Positions 1-6,729 of a stretch of DNA of 10,080 nucleotides are shown here, piece after piece; positions within the stretch are counted from its first letter, which is position 1, and each line of letters opens with the position of its first letter. A program made the position numbers and the translations under genes. The notes under the pieces were generated by a model that made no database searches, was not told the DNA's origin, and was given only the letters and a program-made list of their open reading frames with translations. Source of the stretch: Mesoaciditoga sp964503355 (GTDB taxonomy: Bacteria; Thermotogota; Thermotogae; Mesoaciditogales; Mesoaciditogaceae); the NCBI GenBank assembly GCA_964503355.1, contig CAZCZS010000059.1:1-10080 (forward strand), given 5' to 3'.

Positions 1-614
1 ATATTTTCCACCATCTTGGTGTAACCGAGTTTTGGAAGTCCTTGATATCTATCTGAAAAATATCGTCCATCTCTGTTAGAGCGCGTCGGTATTCTTCTGG
101 CTATGTCCGCCGATAATTCTCTTGGATCTCGGTTCCATTGTTTTATGGTGTAATTTTTGAAGAACTTTTCGTACAACCTTCTTCCAACTTGAGAGATCAC
201 CGCATCTTCAAAGTTTTGAGGAGGATCGTTGAAATCAGAGCTTTCAACTTCCTTTTTTAGAAATTCTTCAACTTGAGACGTTGAAATGTTTACGCCGAAA
301 AGTGAGTTTATAGTATCTCTGTTTATTGGAAAGGGTACCAACATTCCGTCAACGTAGCTTAGAACGCGGTGCTGATAATAATGCCAATTGGTGAATTTGC
401 TGACAAAATCGAATACTTTTTTCTCTTTCGTGTGAAATATATGCGGCCCATATTTGTGGATGAGTATGCCATTTTCATCTAATTCGTCGTAAGCGTGACC
501 AGCCACATGTCTGAGACGTTCAACGACGAGAACCCTTTTATCAGCTTCGGCCAATATTCTGGCAGCGCTTGCACCGGCCAATCCAGCTCCAACGACTACA
601 TATATATCCTTCAT
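1..614 (-). CDS. glf: UDP-galactopyranose mutase, N-terminal part (runs off the left edge)
   Basis: This flavoenzyme interconverts UDP-galactopyranose and UDP-galactofuranose in the cytoplasm, supplying galactofuranose for surface glycans. The reading frame was translated by hand on the minus strand from ATG 614-612 and stays open for 204 codons to position 1, so the C-terminal half is missing. It begins with a Rossmann dinucleotide (FAD) motif VVGAGLAGAS (residues 7-16), then VERLRHVAGHAYDE (31-44), where many homologues have GGN in place of AGH, and the hallmark HKYGPHIFHT (53-62). Later come FKNYTIKQW (152-160), whose Trp matches the conserved active-site Trp of the family, and FSDRYQGLPKLGYTKMVE (186-203). 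A strong Shine-Dalgarno AGGAGGA (621-627) fixes the start. The gene diverges from mgsA and is probably the start of, or alone in, a leftward unit. Family assignment is firm; the role in a particular glycan is inference. Confidence 0.95.
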   Translation of the reverse strand, partial: MKDIYVVVGAGLAGASAARILAEADKRVLVVERLRHVAGHAYDELDENGILIHKYGPHIFHTKEKKVFDFVSKFTNWHYYQHRVLSYVDGMLVPFPINRDTINSLFGVNISTSQVEEFLKKEVESSDFNDPPQNFEDAVISQVGRRLYEKFFKNYTIKQWNRDPRELSADIARRIPTRSNRDGRYFSDRYQGLPKLGYTKMVEN

Positions 615-748
615 CGGAATTCCTCCTGTCGAAATTTTTGGATAGCGTCCTATAAATCACTTACTTCCAGTGTTGCTCATCTTAGTCATTGACCTGTAAA
701 ATCAACGCACAACACGAGTGAATTTTTCACGTTTTTCATTTCACCAAT

Positions 749-757
749 AGTGTATCA
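749..757 (-). promoter_or_regulatory. Possible extended -10 of a glf promoter
   Basis: Read on the minus strand the bases are TGATACACT, that is TG-A followed by TACACT, a 4/6 match to TATAAT. No good -35 is visible at the usual distance, and the leader to the glf start would be about 125 nt. It is proposed mainly because other promoters in the window share the TG-N spacing. Weak. Confidence 0.25.
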
Positions 758-831
758 CAAGTTTCATCTTTTCCGGGCGACGATGCGACGATGTAAAAAG
801 AATGAAGATTCAAAATCTTTTACAAAACCAC

Positions 832-860
832 TTTTAAGGGGCGATTTAAGATGTTAAAAT
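832..860 (+). promoter_or_regulatory. Predicted mgsA promoter (extended -10)
   Basis: The extended -10 is TGTTAAAAT (852-860), a TG-N motif directly before TAAAAT. A weak -35 (TTTTAA, 832-837) lies 17 bases upstream. Transcription would start near 867, giving a leader of about 28 nt that contains the AGGAGGT ribosome binding site. The inverted repeat at 805-819 lies just upstream and could be an operator, but nothing further supports that. Confidence 0.45.
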
Positions 861-894
861 CTACTTGTAACTGAAAAAACAGGAGGTAGTTCAT

Positions 895-1281
895 ATGGCC
901 AAGCCCAGGGTAGCCCTTATCGCTCATGACAAAAAGAAGGTGGACATGATAATGTTCGTCAGAGAAAACATGCACGTACTCTCCAAATGTGAATTGTACG
1001 CAACACACACAACCGGTAGCATAATAGAAGATAAACTCAAGTTGAAGATAAACAAGATGCTTTCCGGACCAATGGGTGGGGATATTCAGATAGGTTCCCT
1101 CATCGCATCTTCGAAGATGGATTACGTCATTTTTTTAAGAGATCCGCTTACCGCTCAACCTCATGAGCCTGATGTTTCCGCGCTTTTAAGAGTTTGCGAT
1201 GTTCACAACGTTCCTCTAGCAACGAATTTGGCAAGCGCCGATGCCCTCATAAAGGAAATTTCTTTGGAGATCGAAAGTTGA
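895..1281 (+). CDS. mgsA: Methylglyoxal synthase
   Basis: This cytoplasmic enzyme converts dihydroxyacetone phosphate to methylglyoxal and phosphate, a bypass of lower glycolysis that relieves phosphate limitation or sugar-phosphate build-up. The 128-residue product has the usual bacterial core length. It contains the N-terminal LIAHDKKK (8-15), the phosphate-binding stretch TTGS (39-42), SGPMGGDIQIG (57-67) with Asp63 equivalent to the catalytic Asp of E. coli MgsA, RDPLTAQPHEPD (82-93) with the conserved Asp83, His90 and Asp93, and HNVPLATN (104-111). The start is fixed by AGGAGGT (881-887), 7 nt upstream. The stop TGA overlaps the TTG start of the next gene by the four bases TTGA, so the two are translationally coupled. 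Assignment is very firm. Confidence 0.97.
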   Translation: MAKPRVALIAHDKKKVDMIMFVRENMHVLSKCELYATHTTGSIIEDKLKLKINKMLSGPMGGDIQIGSLIASSKMDYVIFLRDPLTAQPHEPDVSALLRVCDVHNVPLATNLASADALIKEISLEIES

Positions 1282-2345
1282 AAAATTCGAAGATCCCGAA
1301 GCTTCTCGTTCAACACCTTGATGGACTCTACGTCGTTGGTGGAGCGATAAGAGATCTGCTTTTGAATAGGGAACCCACCGAATACGATCTTATAACCACT
1401 TCTCCGCTTGAAAAGATCCCGCTTCGCACCTTTGCCCCTTCAAACAACGGAAAAACGGTAGGCGTTTATCTTAAAGGGATGAAGTACGATATCACACGTT
1501 ACGAAGATCTTCAAGAAGATCTCGAAAGAAGGGATTTCACCGTAAATTCCATGGCAGTACCAGTTGAAATGGATGGGACTTTGGATTTGAAAAAACTCGT
1601 TGATCCGTGCAAAGGCAAGGATGATCTGAGAAAAAAGATACTCCGTACTTTCAGAGCGGAAAATCTCCTTCAAGATCCCGTAAGAGCCATCAGGGGATTG
1701 CGCTTCGTTTCTCAAGATGGATTCAACGTTGAAACGTTCACACTGGCGGCCATGAAAGAAGCAATGGCCAAGATCACCTTGGTGGCGGCTGAAAGGATAT
1801 TTCCACCTTTGGAGAAATTCATACACGGTAAATATTTTTCAAAAGCCTGTGAAGTGGCAAAAAAATTGAACGTGGAAAGATACCTCTTCATTCCCCATAA
1901 AAATTTAGACAAGGCAAAACACGTGGATGAATCATGTAGATGGCCCGTGATATTTTACAACTCTTCCTCTTTTGAGCTTTTCGTAAAACGTGTTTTACCT
2001 CCAAATCGTGTGATTCGTAGGGTGAAAAGGATCACTTATTTTGCGTCACAAGTGAAAAAAAACGATTTTTCATGGACCGTTAAGATAAAAAAGGATGAGG
2101 TGCGTTGCCTGCTTGAACTTTTGAAGGCTTTCAAGATCCCATCTGAAGTTGTGGAAAGATATGGGAAAACGGAACTCGAGATCTCCAATTCCGACCTTCA
2201 AGAGGTTGGAATAGTCGGTAAGAATATTCCAAAGGCGATGGAAAGGATTTGGAAAATGGTCCTGACTTTTGAAATTCCAAATGAAAGAGGAGAACTTTTA
2301 AAATTCGCAGAGAGGCTGAAAAAAGACCAATTGGATAGAGAATGA
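1278..2345 (+). CDS. cca: tRNA nucleotidyltransferase / poly(A) polymerase family protein (class II)
   Basis: A class II nucleotidyltransferase that should add or repair the 3' CCA (or A) of tRNA, or add poly(A) tails; sequence alone does not settle which. The TTG start at 1278 was chosen because it overlaps the mgsA stop as TTGA and has GGAG (1266-1269) 8 nt upstream; an upstream ATG at 1194 would lie deep inside mgsA. The product is 355 residues. Motif A is VVGGAIRD (19-26) followed by EYDLITT (35-41). Motif B is RRDFTVNSMAV (84-94), then DPCKGKDDLRKKILRTF (109-125), QDPVRAIRGLRF (132-143, the EDxxR position) and AERIFPPLEKF (171-181). The first carboxylate of the usual DxD metal pair is Glu35 rather than Asp. 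No HD phosphohydrolase domain is visible in the C-terminal part. Family is firm, exact activity uncertain. Confidence 0.88.
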   Translation: MKNSKIPKLLVQHLDGLYVVGGAIRDLLLNREPTEYDLITTSPLEKIPLRTFAPSNNGKTVGVYLKGMKYDITRYEDLQEDLERRDFTVNSMAVPVEMDGTLDLKKLVDPCKGKDDLRKKILRTFRAENLLQDPVRAIRGLRFVSQDGFNVETFTLAAMKEAMAKITLVAAERIFPPLEKFIHGKYFSKACEVAKKLNVERYLFIPHKNLDKAKHVDESCRWPVIFYNSSSFELFVKRVLPPNRVIRRVKRITYFASQVKKNDFSWTVKIKKDEVRCLLELLKAFKIPSEVVERYGKTELEISNSDLQEVGIVGKNIPKAMERIWKMVLTFEIPNERGELLKFAERLKKDQLDRE

Positions 2346-2354
2346 TGGTATAAT
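2346..2354 (+). promoter_or_regulatory. Predicted extended -10 promoter of folE2
   Basis: TGGTATAAT is a perfect TG-N-TATAAT extended -10, starting just after the cca stop codon. No clear -35 is seen 16-18 bases upstream, which is usual for extended -10 promoters. Transcription from about 2361 would give a leader of about 50 nt. This suggests folE2 and the genes after it can be expressed independently of mgsA-cca. Confidence 0.6.
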
Positions 2355-2410
2355 TAAAAGGATTTGCGCGTTTTGATGAATGAACACTTAGACGAAAGGA
2401 TGTAAAGAAC

Positions 2411-3199
2411 TTGTTCCAAGAACGGCTGCCGGATATTCAAAGTGAAAAAGACGATCGCCACGTTTCGATAGACAAGGTTGGTGTAAGTGATATCGTTTAT
2501 CCCATAGTGGTACTGGACAGGATGAACAAGATTCAACATACCGTTGGAAACATAAACATGTACGTCGATCTGCCGGAAGATTTTCGCGGCACGCACATGA
2601 GTAGATTCGTGGAAGTGTTAAACGTTCATCGTGGAAAGATGACCATACGAAACGTGGAAAACATCCTTGAAGACATGCGTAAACGTCTTAACGCGAGGGT
2701 GGCTCACATAGAAGTAGAGTTCGATTACTTCGTTTTAAGAAAAGCCCCAATTTCCCAAATAGAAAGTTATACCCCTTACAGAGCGAAATTCATAGCCAAA
2801 AAAGACGATGAATTCGATTTCGTTTTAGAGGTGAAAGTTCCAATTCAAACCCTATGTCCCTGTTCAAAGGAGATAAGCGATAGAGGGGCTCATAATCAGC
2901 GAGCCATGGCTGACATATCCGTGAGGATGAACAAACTCGTCTGGATAGAAGAACTCATCGATTTTGCGGAAAAAGCGTCGTCTTCACCGTTGTATACCCT
3001 GCTGAAAAGGGAAGACGAAAAGTACGTGACAGAACACGCCTACGATAACCCCAAATTCGTGGAAGATGTGGTACGGGATATAGCGGTTCAACTTGAAAGA
3101 GATGAAAGGATAACATGGTACACGATCAAAGTCACAAGTTATGAGTCAATTCACACACACAACGCTTACGCATGTTTATCAAAGAAAAAGGGTGGGTGA
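2411..3199 (+). CDS. folE2: GTP cyclohydrolase IB (FolE2 / MptA type)
   Basis: FolE2 is the metal-dependent, FolE-unrelated enzyme that converts GTP to 7,8-dihydroneopterin triphosphate, the entry step for folate and also for queuosine precursors. The 262-residue product shows the family signatures LPDIQSEKD (6-14), IDKVGVSDIVYPI (20-32), the metal-ligand region TLCPCSKEISDRGAHNQRA (147-165) with Cys149, Cys151 and His161, and C-terminal ESIHTHNAYA (245-254). The start is TTG 2411, with AAAGGA (2395-2400) 10 nt upstream; no closer ATG or GTG keeps the frame. It opens a run of six genes joined by short gaps or overlaps, with only 2 nt before the next start. No other folate or queuosine gene lies in the window, so the pathway it serves here is open. 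Confidence 0.95.
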   Translation: MFQERLPDIQSEKDDRHVSIDKVGVSDIVYPIVVLDRMNKIQHTVGNINMYVDLPEDFRGTHMSRFVEVLNVHRGKMTIRNVENILEDMRKRLNARVAHIEVEFDYFVLRKAPISQIESYTPYRAKFIAKKDDEFDFVLEVKVPIQTLCPCSKEISDRGAHNQRAMADISVRMNKLVWIEELIDFAEKASSSPLYTLLKREDEKYVTEHAYDNPKFVEDVVRDIAVQLERDERITWYTIKVTSYESIHTHNAYACLSKKKGG

Positions 3200-3201
3200 A
3201 A

Positions 3202-4185
3202 ATGAGAGAGGCTTTGTTTTTTGATGAATTGGAAGATGATAAGGTTAGATGTGAACTTTGCCCTCACCATTGCGTCTTAAAACCCGGTGAAGTGGGAATT
3301 TGCAAAGTCAGAAAGAACGTTCACGGGGTCCTTTACTCATTGAATTACGGGATGATTTCATCCATGGCCATGGATCCGATAGAAAAGAAACCGCTTTTTC
3401 ACTTTCATCCAGGTGAGGAGATCTTTTCCATCGGAAGTTGGGGTTGCAACATGCACTGTCCATTTTGTCAAAATTGGGAGATATCTCAACAAAAACCACA
3501 TTTGAGAAGCTTTTCGCCCACACAACTCGTTTCGATAGCCCAAGGAAACAACTCCTTGGGTATAGCTTACACCTACTCCGAACCCGTTGTGTGGTTTGAA
3601 TACGTTTTAGATTGTGCTAGAAACGCGTTAAAAGAAGGTTTGGCCAACGTGATAGTTACGAACGGTTTTATAGAAGAACAACCTTTTAAGTTGATAACCC
3701 AGTACTTTTCCGCGATGAACGTGGATTTGAAATCTTTCAATCCAGACTACTATAGAAAAGTACTCGGTGGCGACAGAGACGTGGTTATGAAGAACATCCA
3801 GTTCGCACACGAAGCCGGTGTTCACGTGGAAGTTACGAACTTGGTCGTGCCGGAAGATAACGATTCGCCCCAAGAAATGGAAGAGCTTTCATCGTGGTTG
3901 TCAAGTGTGGATCGCTCCATACCTCTGCACATCTCACGTTACTATCCAAACTATAAATACGACAAACCACCAACGGATTTGGATAGAATGGAAGAGTTGT
4001 ACCAAATCGCGAAAAAACACCTTGATTACGTTTACGTTGGCAACGTTCCAAACATGCATGAGGACACCGTTTGCCCAGAATGTGGGCAAACGGTCATAAA
4101 AAGAAATGGCTACAACGTGGAAATAGTCGGATTAGATGAAAACGGAAAATGCACCAATTGCGGGCATAAGATAGCGATAAGATGA
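3202..4185 (+). CDS. amrS: AmmeMemoRadiSam system radical SAM enzyme (AmrS-like)
   Basis: A radical SAM protein of the pyruvate-formate-lyase-activase-like group. The name comes from families where it is encoded with Memo and AMMECR1 proteins; its reaction is not established in what I can recall. The product from ATG 3202 is 327 residues; an ATG at 3172 is inside folE2 and was not used. An N-terminal cysteine cluster has Cys17, Cys20, Cys24 and Cys34 (CELCPHHC, VGICKVRKN). The radical SAM motif CNMHCPFCQNW (82-92) follows the pattern CxxxCxxC and binds the 4Fe-4S cluster. The stretch FHFHPGEEIFSIGSWGCN (67-83) is typical of the group. The C-terminus has a zinc-ribbon-like pair, CPEC (291-294) and CTNC (317-320). 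The stop overlaps the apbE start by ATGA. No Memo or AMMECR1 gene is present in the window. Confidence 0.88.
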   Translation: MREALFFDELEDDKVRCELCPHHCVLKPGEVGICKVRKNVHGVLYSLNYGMISSMAMDPIEKKPLFHFHPGEEIFSIGSWGCNMHCPFCQNWEISQQKPHLRSFSPTQLVSIAQGNNSLGIAYTYSEPVVWFEYVLDCARNALKEGLANVIVTNGFIEEQPFKLITQYFSAMNVDLKSFNPDYYRKVLGGDRDVVMKNIQFAHEAGVHVEVTNLVVPEDNDSPQEMEELSSWLSSVDRSIPLHISRYYPNYKYDKPPTDLDRMEELYQIAKKHLDYVYVGNVPNMHEDTVCPECGQTVIKRNGYNVEIVGLDENGKCTNCGHKIAIR

Positions 4186-5219
4186 ACAAAATGAACAAGA
4201 TAAGCGTGGCAAAAATAAGGATAATGGTTCTTTCGATTTTCACATTTTTAGCAGTTGGAACGGTTTTGTTTGTGGTGATCTCGAATAGACCACCACAATA
4301 TTATGTGAGACGGGGAATAGCTTTTGGAACAGACGTTCAGATAGCTTATGCCACTCGAAAGGGCAACGCCAAAGTGGTCGTGGATGCCATGTTTGACGAG
4401 TTGAACAAACTCGATGAGATATTCAATCCCTATCGTCCAAACACTGAACTTTACAAACTCAACCACTCACATGGTAAATGGACAAAAGTAAGTCCGAAGC
4501 TGTTGAACGTCTTAAGGTATTCAATCATGTTCGCCAAAAAGACGAATGATGCTTTCGACCCGGCGCTTGGAAAGATCGTCGTGCTGTGGGGATTCAACAC
4601 GGACGATCCGAGCAAGTGGAGATTGCCTTCATCTCAAGAAATATCCAGCGCCCTCGAACACAGCGGATATAAAAACGTGGAGATAGACGGAACCAAAGTA
4701 AGGCTTTTGAACGATGTCTGGATAGACCTTGGAGCGATAGCCAAAGGATACGCCGTTGATGTGTTGCTAAAGATGGCTAAGATAAACGATCCCCATTCCA
4801 CCGGATATGTGGATATAGGCGGAGATATAGGAATAATCGGCCCAAAATATGGAAATCAGGCGTGGAAAATAGGGGTACGTAATCCTCGAGGAAATCCTAA
4901 CGATTCCATAGCTTACGTTTACCTTTACAAAGGGACTATAGCCACCTCTGGTGATTACGAAAGATTTATAACAAGAAATGGAAAAAGGTACTACCACATA
5001 TTCAATCCAAAGACGGGTTATTCTCCAGACAATTTCGAAGCGATAACCACCATCTCTTCGTCGGGAATTCTTTCAGATGCTTTCGGCACGGCAGCGATGG
5101 TGGGAGGATTGGAAAAAACCGAAAAATGGGCCAAAGAATTCGGCACGGCGTATCTTGTAATCGATGAAAAGGGAAAGATCGTGAAAAGCGAACTGTGGAA
5201 AGATTATGAAGAACCGTGA
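4182..5219 (+). CDS. apbE: FAD:protein FMN transferase, membrane anchored (ApbE)
   Basis: ApbE enzymes use FAD and Mg2+ to attach FMN covalently to a Thr or Ser of target proteins outside the cytoplasm, such as RnfG/NqrC-type and FMN-binding-domain proteins. The 345-residue product has one N-terminal hydrophobic helix (about residues 13-34) preceded by basic residues, with no lipobox Cys, so it looks like a signal anchor. Family motifs in order are AFGTDVQI (47-54), DAFDPALG (123-130), DLGAIAKGYAVD (182-193), VDIGGDIG (210-217), WKIGVRNP (228-235), TSGDYERF (255-262), HIFNPKTG (272-279) and SDAFGTAAMV (298-307), the last including the metal-site Asp/Thr region. The ATG at 4182 overlaps the previous stop; an in-frame ATG at 4191 is an alternative. 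It overlaps the next gene by 14 nt. No target protein is visible nearby. Confidence 0.95.
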   Translation: MNKMNKISVAKIRIMVLSIFTFLAVGTVLFVVISNRPPQYYVRRGIAFGTDVQIAYATRKGNAKVVVDAMFDELNKLDEIFNPYRPNTELYKLNHSHGKWTKVSPKLLNVLRYSIMFAKKTNDAFDPALGKIVVLWGFNTDDPSKWRLPSSQEISSALEHSGYKNVEIDGTKVRLLNDVWIDLGAIAKGYAVDVLLKMAKINDPHSTGYVDIGGDIGIIGPKYGNQAWKIGVRNPRGNPNDSIAYVYLYKGTIATSGDYERFITRNGKRYYHIFNPKTGYSPDNFEAITTISSSGILSDAFGTAAMVGGLEKTEKWAKEFGTAYLVIDEKGKIVKSELWKDYEEP

Positions 5220-5589
5220 GATCTTTTCAAAAAAAGACGTGGTGATCGTTTCGATCATACTCGTTGGGTTGATAGGATGGGCGCTTATTTTACAACACTC
5301 CAAAACCGCCGCTAAGGCGGTGATAATGGTGCATTCCAAGGTGTACAAAATTGTAAATCTGAATAAGAATGAAACTTTTAAGATAAAGTGGAAAGGCAAA
5401 TATCTGATGACGGTTCAAGTGAAAGACGGTGCGATAAGGGCAAAAGATTCGACGTGCAAAAACAAGATATGCGTTCATACTGGTTGGATCTCAAAAGATG
5501 GACAGTCCATCGTGTGCGTTCCAAATCACATAATAATTTACACAGAAGGAGCGAAAGCGGCATCGTACGATTTGATAACGACTCAATGA
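5206..5589 (+). CDS. NusG domain II-containing membrane-anchored protein
   Basis: The 127-residue product has an N-terminal transmembrane helix (about residues 12-29) and then an extracytoplasmic NusG domain II-like beta domain. The family signature is clear: KDSTCKNKICVHTGWISKDG (80-99) followed by IVCVPNHIIIYTEG (102-115), with Cys84, Cys89 and Cys104 in the C-x4-C-x14-C arrangement typical of these small proteins. It is unlikely to act in transcription like NusG. Its biochemical role is unknown, but it recurs beside ApbE and Gx-transporter genes, as here. The ATG at 5206 has GGAA (5197-5200) 5 nt upstream and lies 14 nt inside apbE; its stop overlaps the next start as ATGA. Metal or redox use of the three cysteines is a guess. 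Confidence 0.88.
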   Translation: MKNREIFSKKDVVIVSIILVGLIGWALILQHSKTAAKAVIMVHSKVYKIVNLNKNETFKIKWKGKYLMTVQVKDGAIRAKDSTCKNKICVHTGWISKDGQSIVCVPNHIIIYTEGAKAASYDLITTQ

Positions 5590-6083
5590 CTTTGAGCAAA
5601 AAGGTATCCATCTACGGCATGCTCGTGGCAGTCGGAAGCGCCGTGTACGTTTTTGAAAGTTTCGTACCGTTTCCCATTCCGCTTCCAGGTGCAAGATGGG
5701 GCTTTTCAAACGTGGTGGTAGTCTACGCTCTACCTTTTAGCAATGTTGAATGGCTTTTGGCTTTGGTGATAGCCAAAGCTTTGATCGGTTCACTTGTAAG
5801 TGGGAGATTTTTCAGTCCCACTTTCTTCATGGGTATAAGCGGCTCTATCATCGCAACTTTGGCTATGTTCGTCTCATACAAACTGTTGAAAAAAGTTGGC
5901 ATGATCTTTCACAGCGTCTTTGGTGCGCTGACGAACAACGTTGTACAGGTATTCGTGGGAGCCCAAATCGTGGCCAGCTGGATGATATTCGGATACCTGC
6001 CGTACATGGAAATACTGGCCGTGATTTCTGGAAGTGTGAACGGAGTGATAGCCGGAATGCTGTTAAAAAGGGTAAAAGGATGA
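5586..6083 (+). CDS. Gx transporter family membrane protein (Hpre_diP_synt_I family)
   Basis: A 165-residue integral membrane protein with about five hydrophobic helices (roughly residues 9-28, 40-50 with 55-70, 78-98, 112-134, 140-160). The conserved features are PFPIPLPGARWGFSNVVVVYALP (28-50), FFSPTFFMGISGSIIATLAM (75-94) and VFGALTNNVVQVFVGAQIV (111-129), typical of the family often labelled 'heptaprenyl diphosphate synthase component I'. That label is probably misleading, because the fold resembles small substrate-binding membrane subunits. The frame is open upstream, but ATG 5586 is chosen because it overlaps the preceding stop as ATGA and gives the family's usual length. Together with apbE and the NusG-II gene it forms a recurrent flavin-linked set. 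The transported substrate, if any, is unknown; a flavin or quinone-precursor role is inference. Confidence 0.85.
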   Translation: MTLSKKVSIYGMLVAVGSAVYVFESFVPFPIPLPGARWGFSNVVVVYALPFSNVEWLLALVIAKALIGSLVSGRFFSPTFFMGISGSIIATLAMFVSYKLLKKVGMIFHSVFGALTNNVVQVFVGAQIVASWMIFGYLPYMEILAVISGSVNGVIAGMLLKRVKG

Positions 6084-6661
6084 AGGTGTTGGAAATGATC
6101 GTGTTGGCTTCTTCTTCTCCCAGAAGGAAAAAACTCATGGAAGAGGTTTTCAAAAAGGTGAAGGTGGTTCATCCTCAAGTGGATGAAAGTAAAATTGAAG
6201 GTGAAAGTCCCAAAAAAATGGTTGAAAGGCTTGCGATGTTAAAAGCTCAGGCCGTGAAAGATGTGAAAAGTACCTCAGTGGTAGTAGCGGCTGATACCGT
6301 CGTCGAGCTCGAAGGTGAGATCTTGGGAAAACCTTCGCACAGCGATGAGGCGAAGGAGATGCTCAAAAAATTATCTGGAAAATGGCACACGGTTCATACC
6401 GGTGTGTGTGTAAGAAACGGAGAAAAAGAGATATCCTTTGTGAGTTCAACTCGCGTTAAATTTTACGATCTGGATGAGGAAACGATAGAGATGTACGTTA
6501 AAAAGGGTGCTCCATTGGATAAAGCCGGTGCTTACGGTATTCAAGAAGATCTTGGAATGATCCTCGTTGAAAAGATAGAAGGTGATTTTTTCACCGTTGT
6601 TGGCCTTCCGATCTCACGCGTGTGGTGGGAAATCAAAAAATTGGGACTCGAGATAAGTTAG
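6080..6661 (+). CDS. maf: Maf-family nucleoside triphosphate pyrophosphatase (YhdE type)
   Basis: Maf proteins hydrolyse non-canonical or surplus nucleotides to monophosphates in the cytoplasm. The 193-residue product contains LASSSPRRKKL (9-19), AADTVVELEGEILGKP (70-85) with catalytic-region Asp72 and Lys84, SGKWHTVHTGV (99-109), DKAGAYGIQ (147-155) and GDFFTVVGLP (168-177). The AYGIQ form is that of the dTTP/UTP pyrophosphatase subgroup (YhdE), not the m7GTP subgroup (YceF), so dTTP/UTP is the likely substrate. The start used is ATG 6080, overlapping the previous stop as ATGA. ATG 6095 is a real alternative: it has AAGGTG 6 nt upstream and gives a product beginning MIVLASSS, as many homologues do. 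The stop codon lies inside an inverted repeat (6657-6671). Confidence 0.93.
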   Translation: MKVLEMIVLASSSPRRKKLMEEVFKKVKVVHPQVDESKIEGESPKKMVERLAMLKAQAVKDVKSTSVVVAADTVVELEGEILGKPSHSDEAKEMLKKLSGKWHTVHTGVCVRNGEKEISFVSSTRVKFYDLDEETIEMYVKKGAPLDKAGAYGIQEDLGMILVEKIEGDFFTVVGLPISRVWWEIKKLGLEIS

Positions 6662-6671
6662 CAAAGCTAAC
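6657..6671. repeat. Perfect inverted repeat over the maf stop codon
   Basis: GTTAGC-AAA-GCTAAC is a 6-bp perfect dyad with a 3-base spacer, spanning the TAG stop of maf. As RNA it forms a short hairpin, but no T tract follows, so it is a poor intrinsic terminator. It lies 19 bases upstream of the feo -35 box, so an upstream operator or a mild transcript 3'-end stabiliser are both possible. Confidence 0.5.
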
Positions 6672-6689
6672 ATATATGCAAAATGTAGA

Positions 6690-6718
6690 TTGAAAAAGTA
6701 TGATTTTAATGATAGAAT
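6690..6718 (+). promoter_or_regulatory. feo operon promoter
   Basis: TTGAAA (6690-6695) and TAGAAT (6713-6718) are separated by exactly 17 bases, and the -10 is preceded by TG-A, making it an extended -10. Predicted transcription start is near 6725, only a few bases before the inverted repeat at 6730-6752. This is one of the two best promoters in the window. Confidence 0.8.
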
Positions 6719-6729
6719 TTTATTTGAAG

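Larger units (their letters stand above)
615..894. other. Divergent intergenic region between glf and mgsA
   Basis: The 280 bases hold no convincing gene. Visible elements are the glf ribosome binding site (621-627, minus strand), a possible minus-strand extended -10 (749-757), a perfect tandem duplication of CGACGATG (778-785 and 786-793), a 6-bp inverted repeat AAGATT-CAA-AATCTT (805-819), the predicted mgsA promoter (about 832-860) and the mgsA ribosome binding site (881-887). No tRNA, riboswitch core or terminator with a T tract was recognised. Confidence 0.6.

Noticed and set aside
495..692. Plus-strand 65-codon open frame at the left
   Set aside because: It is antisense to the glf start and its ribosome binding site, and shows no family features.
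778..793. Perfect tandem repeat of CGACGATG
   Set aside because: Only two copies of eight bases in an AT-rich spacer; no further copies or structure, so chance or slippage is enough.
615..894. Possible riboswitch or small RNA in the divergent spacer
   Set aside because: No conserved riboswitch core, terminator hairpin with T tract or stable multi-stem fold was recognised; the mgsA leader from the predicted start is only about 28 nt.
1194..1277. Upstream ATG extension of the tRNA nucleotidyltransferase
   Set aside because: It lies entirely within mgsA in another frame and adds residues unlike the family; TTG 1278 has a ribosome binding site and overlaps the mgsA stop.
5388..5585. N-terminal extension of the Gx-transporter frame
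   Set aside because: It overlaps the NusG-II gene out of frame, is very Arg/Ser-rich and not membrane-like; ATG 5586 gives the usual family length.
5750..6079. 110-codon extension of the Maf frame
   Set aside because: It is the shadow of the Gx-transporter gene; Maf homology begins at MIVLASSSPRR.
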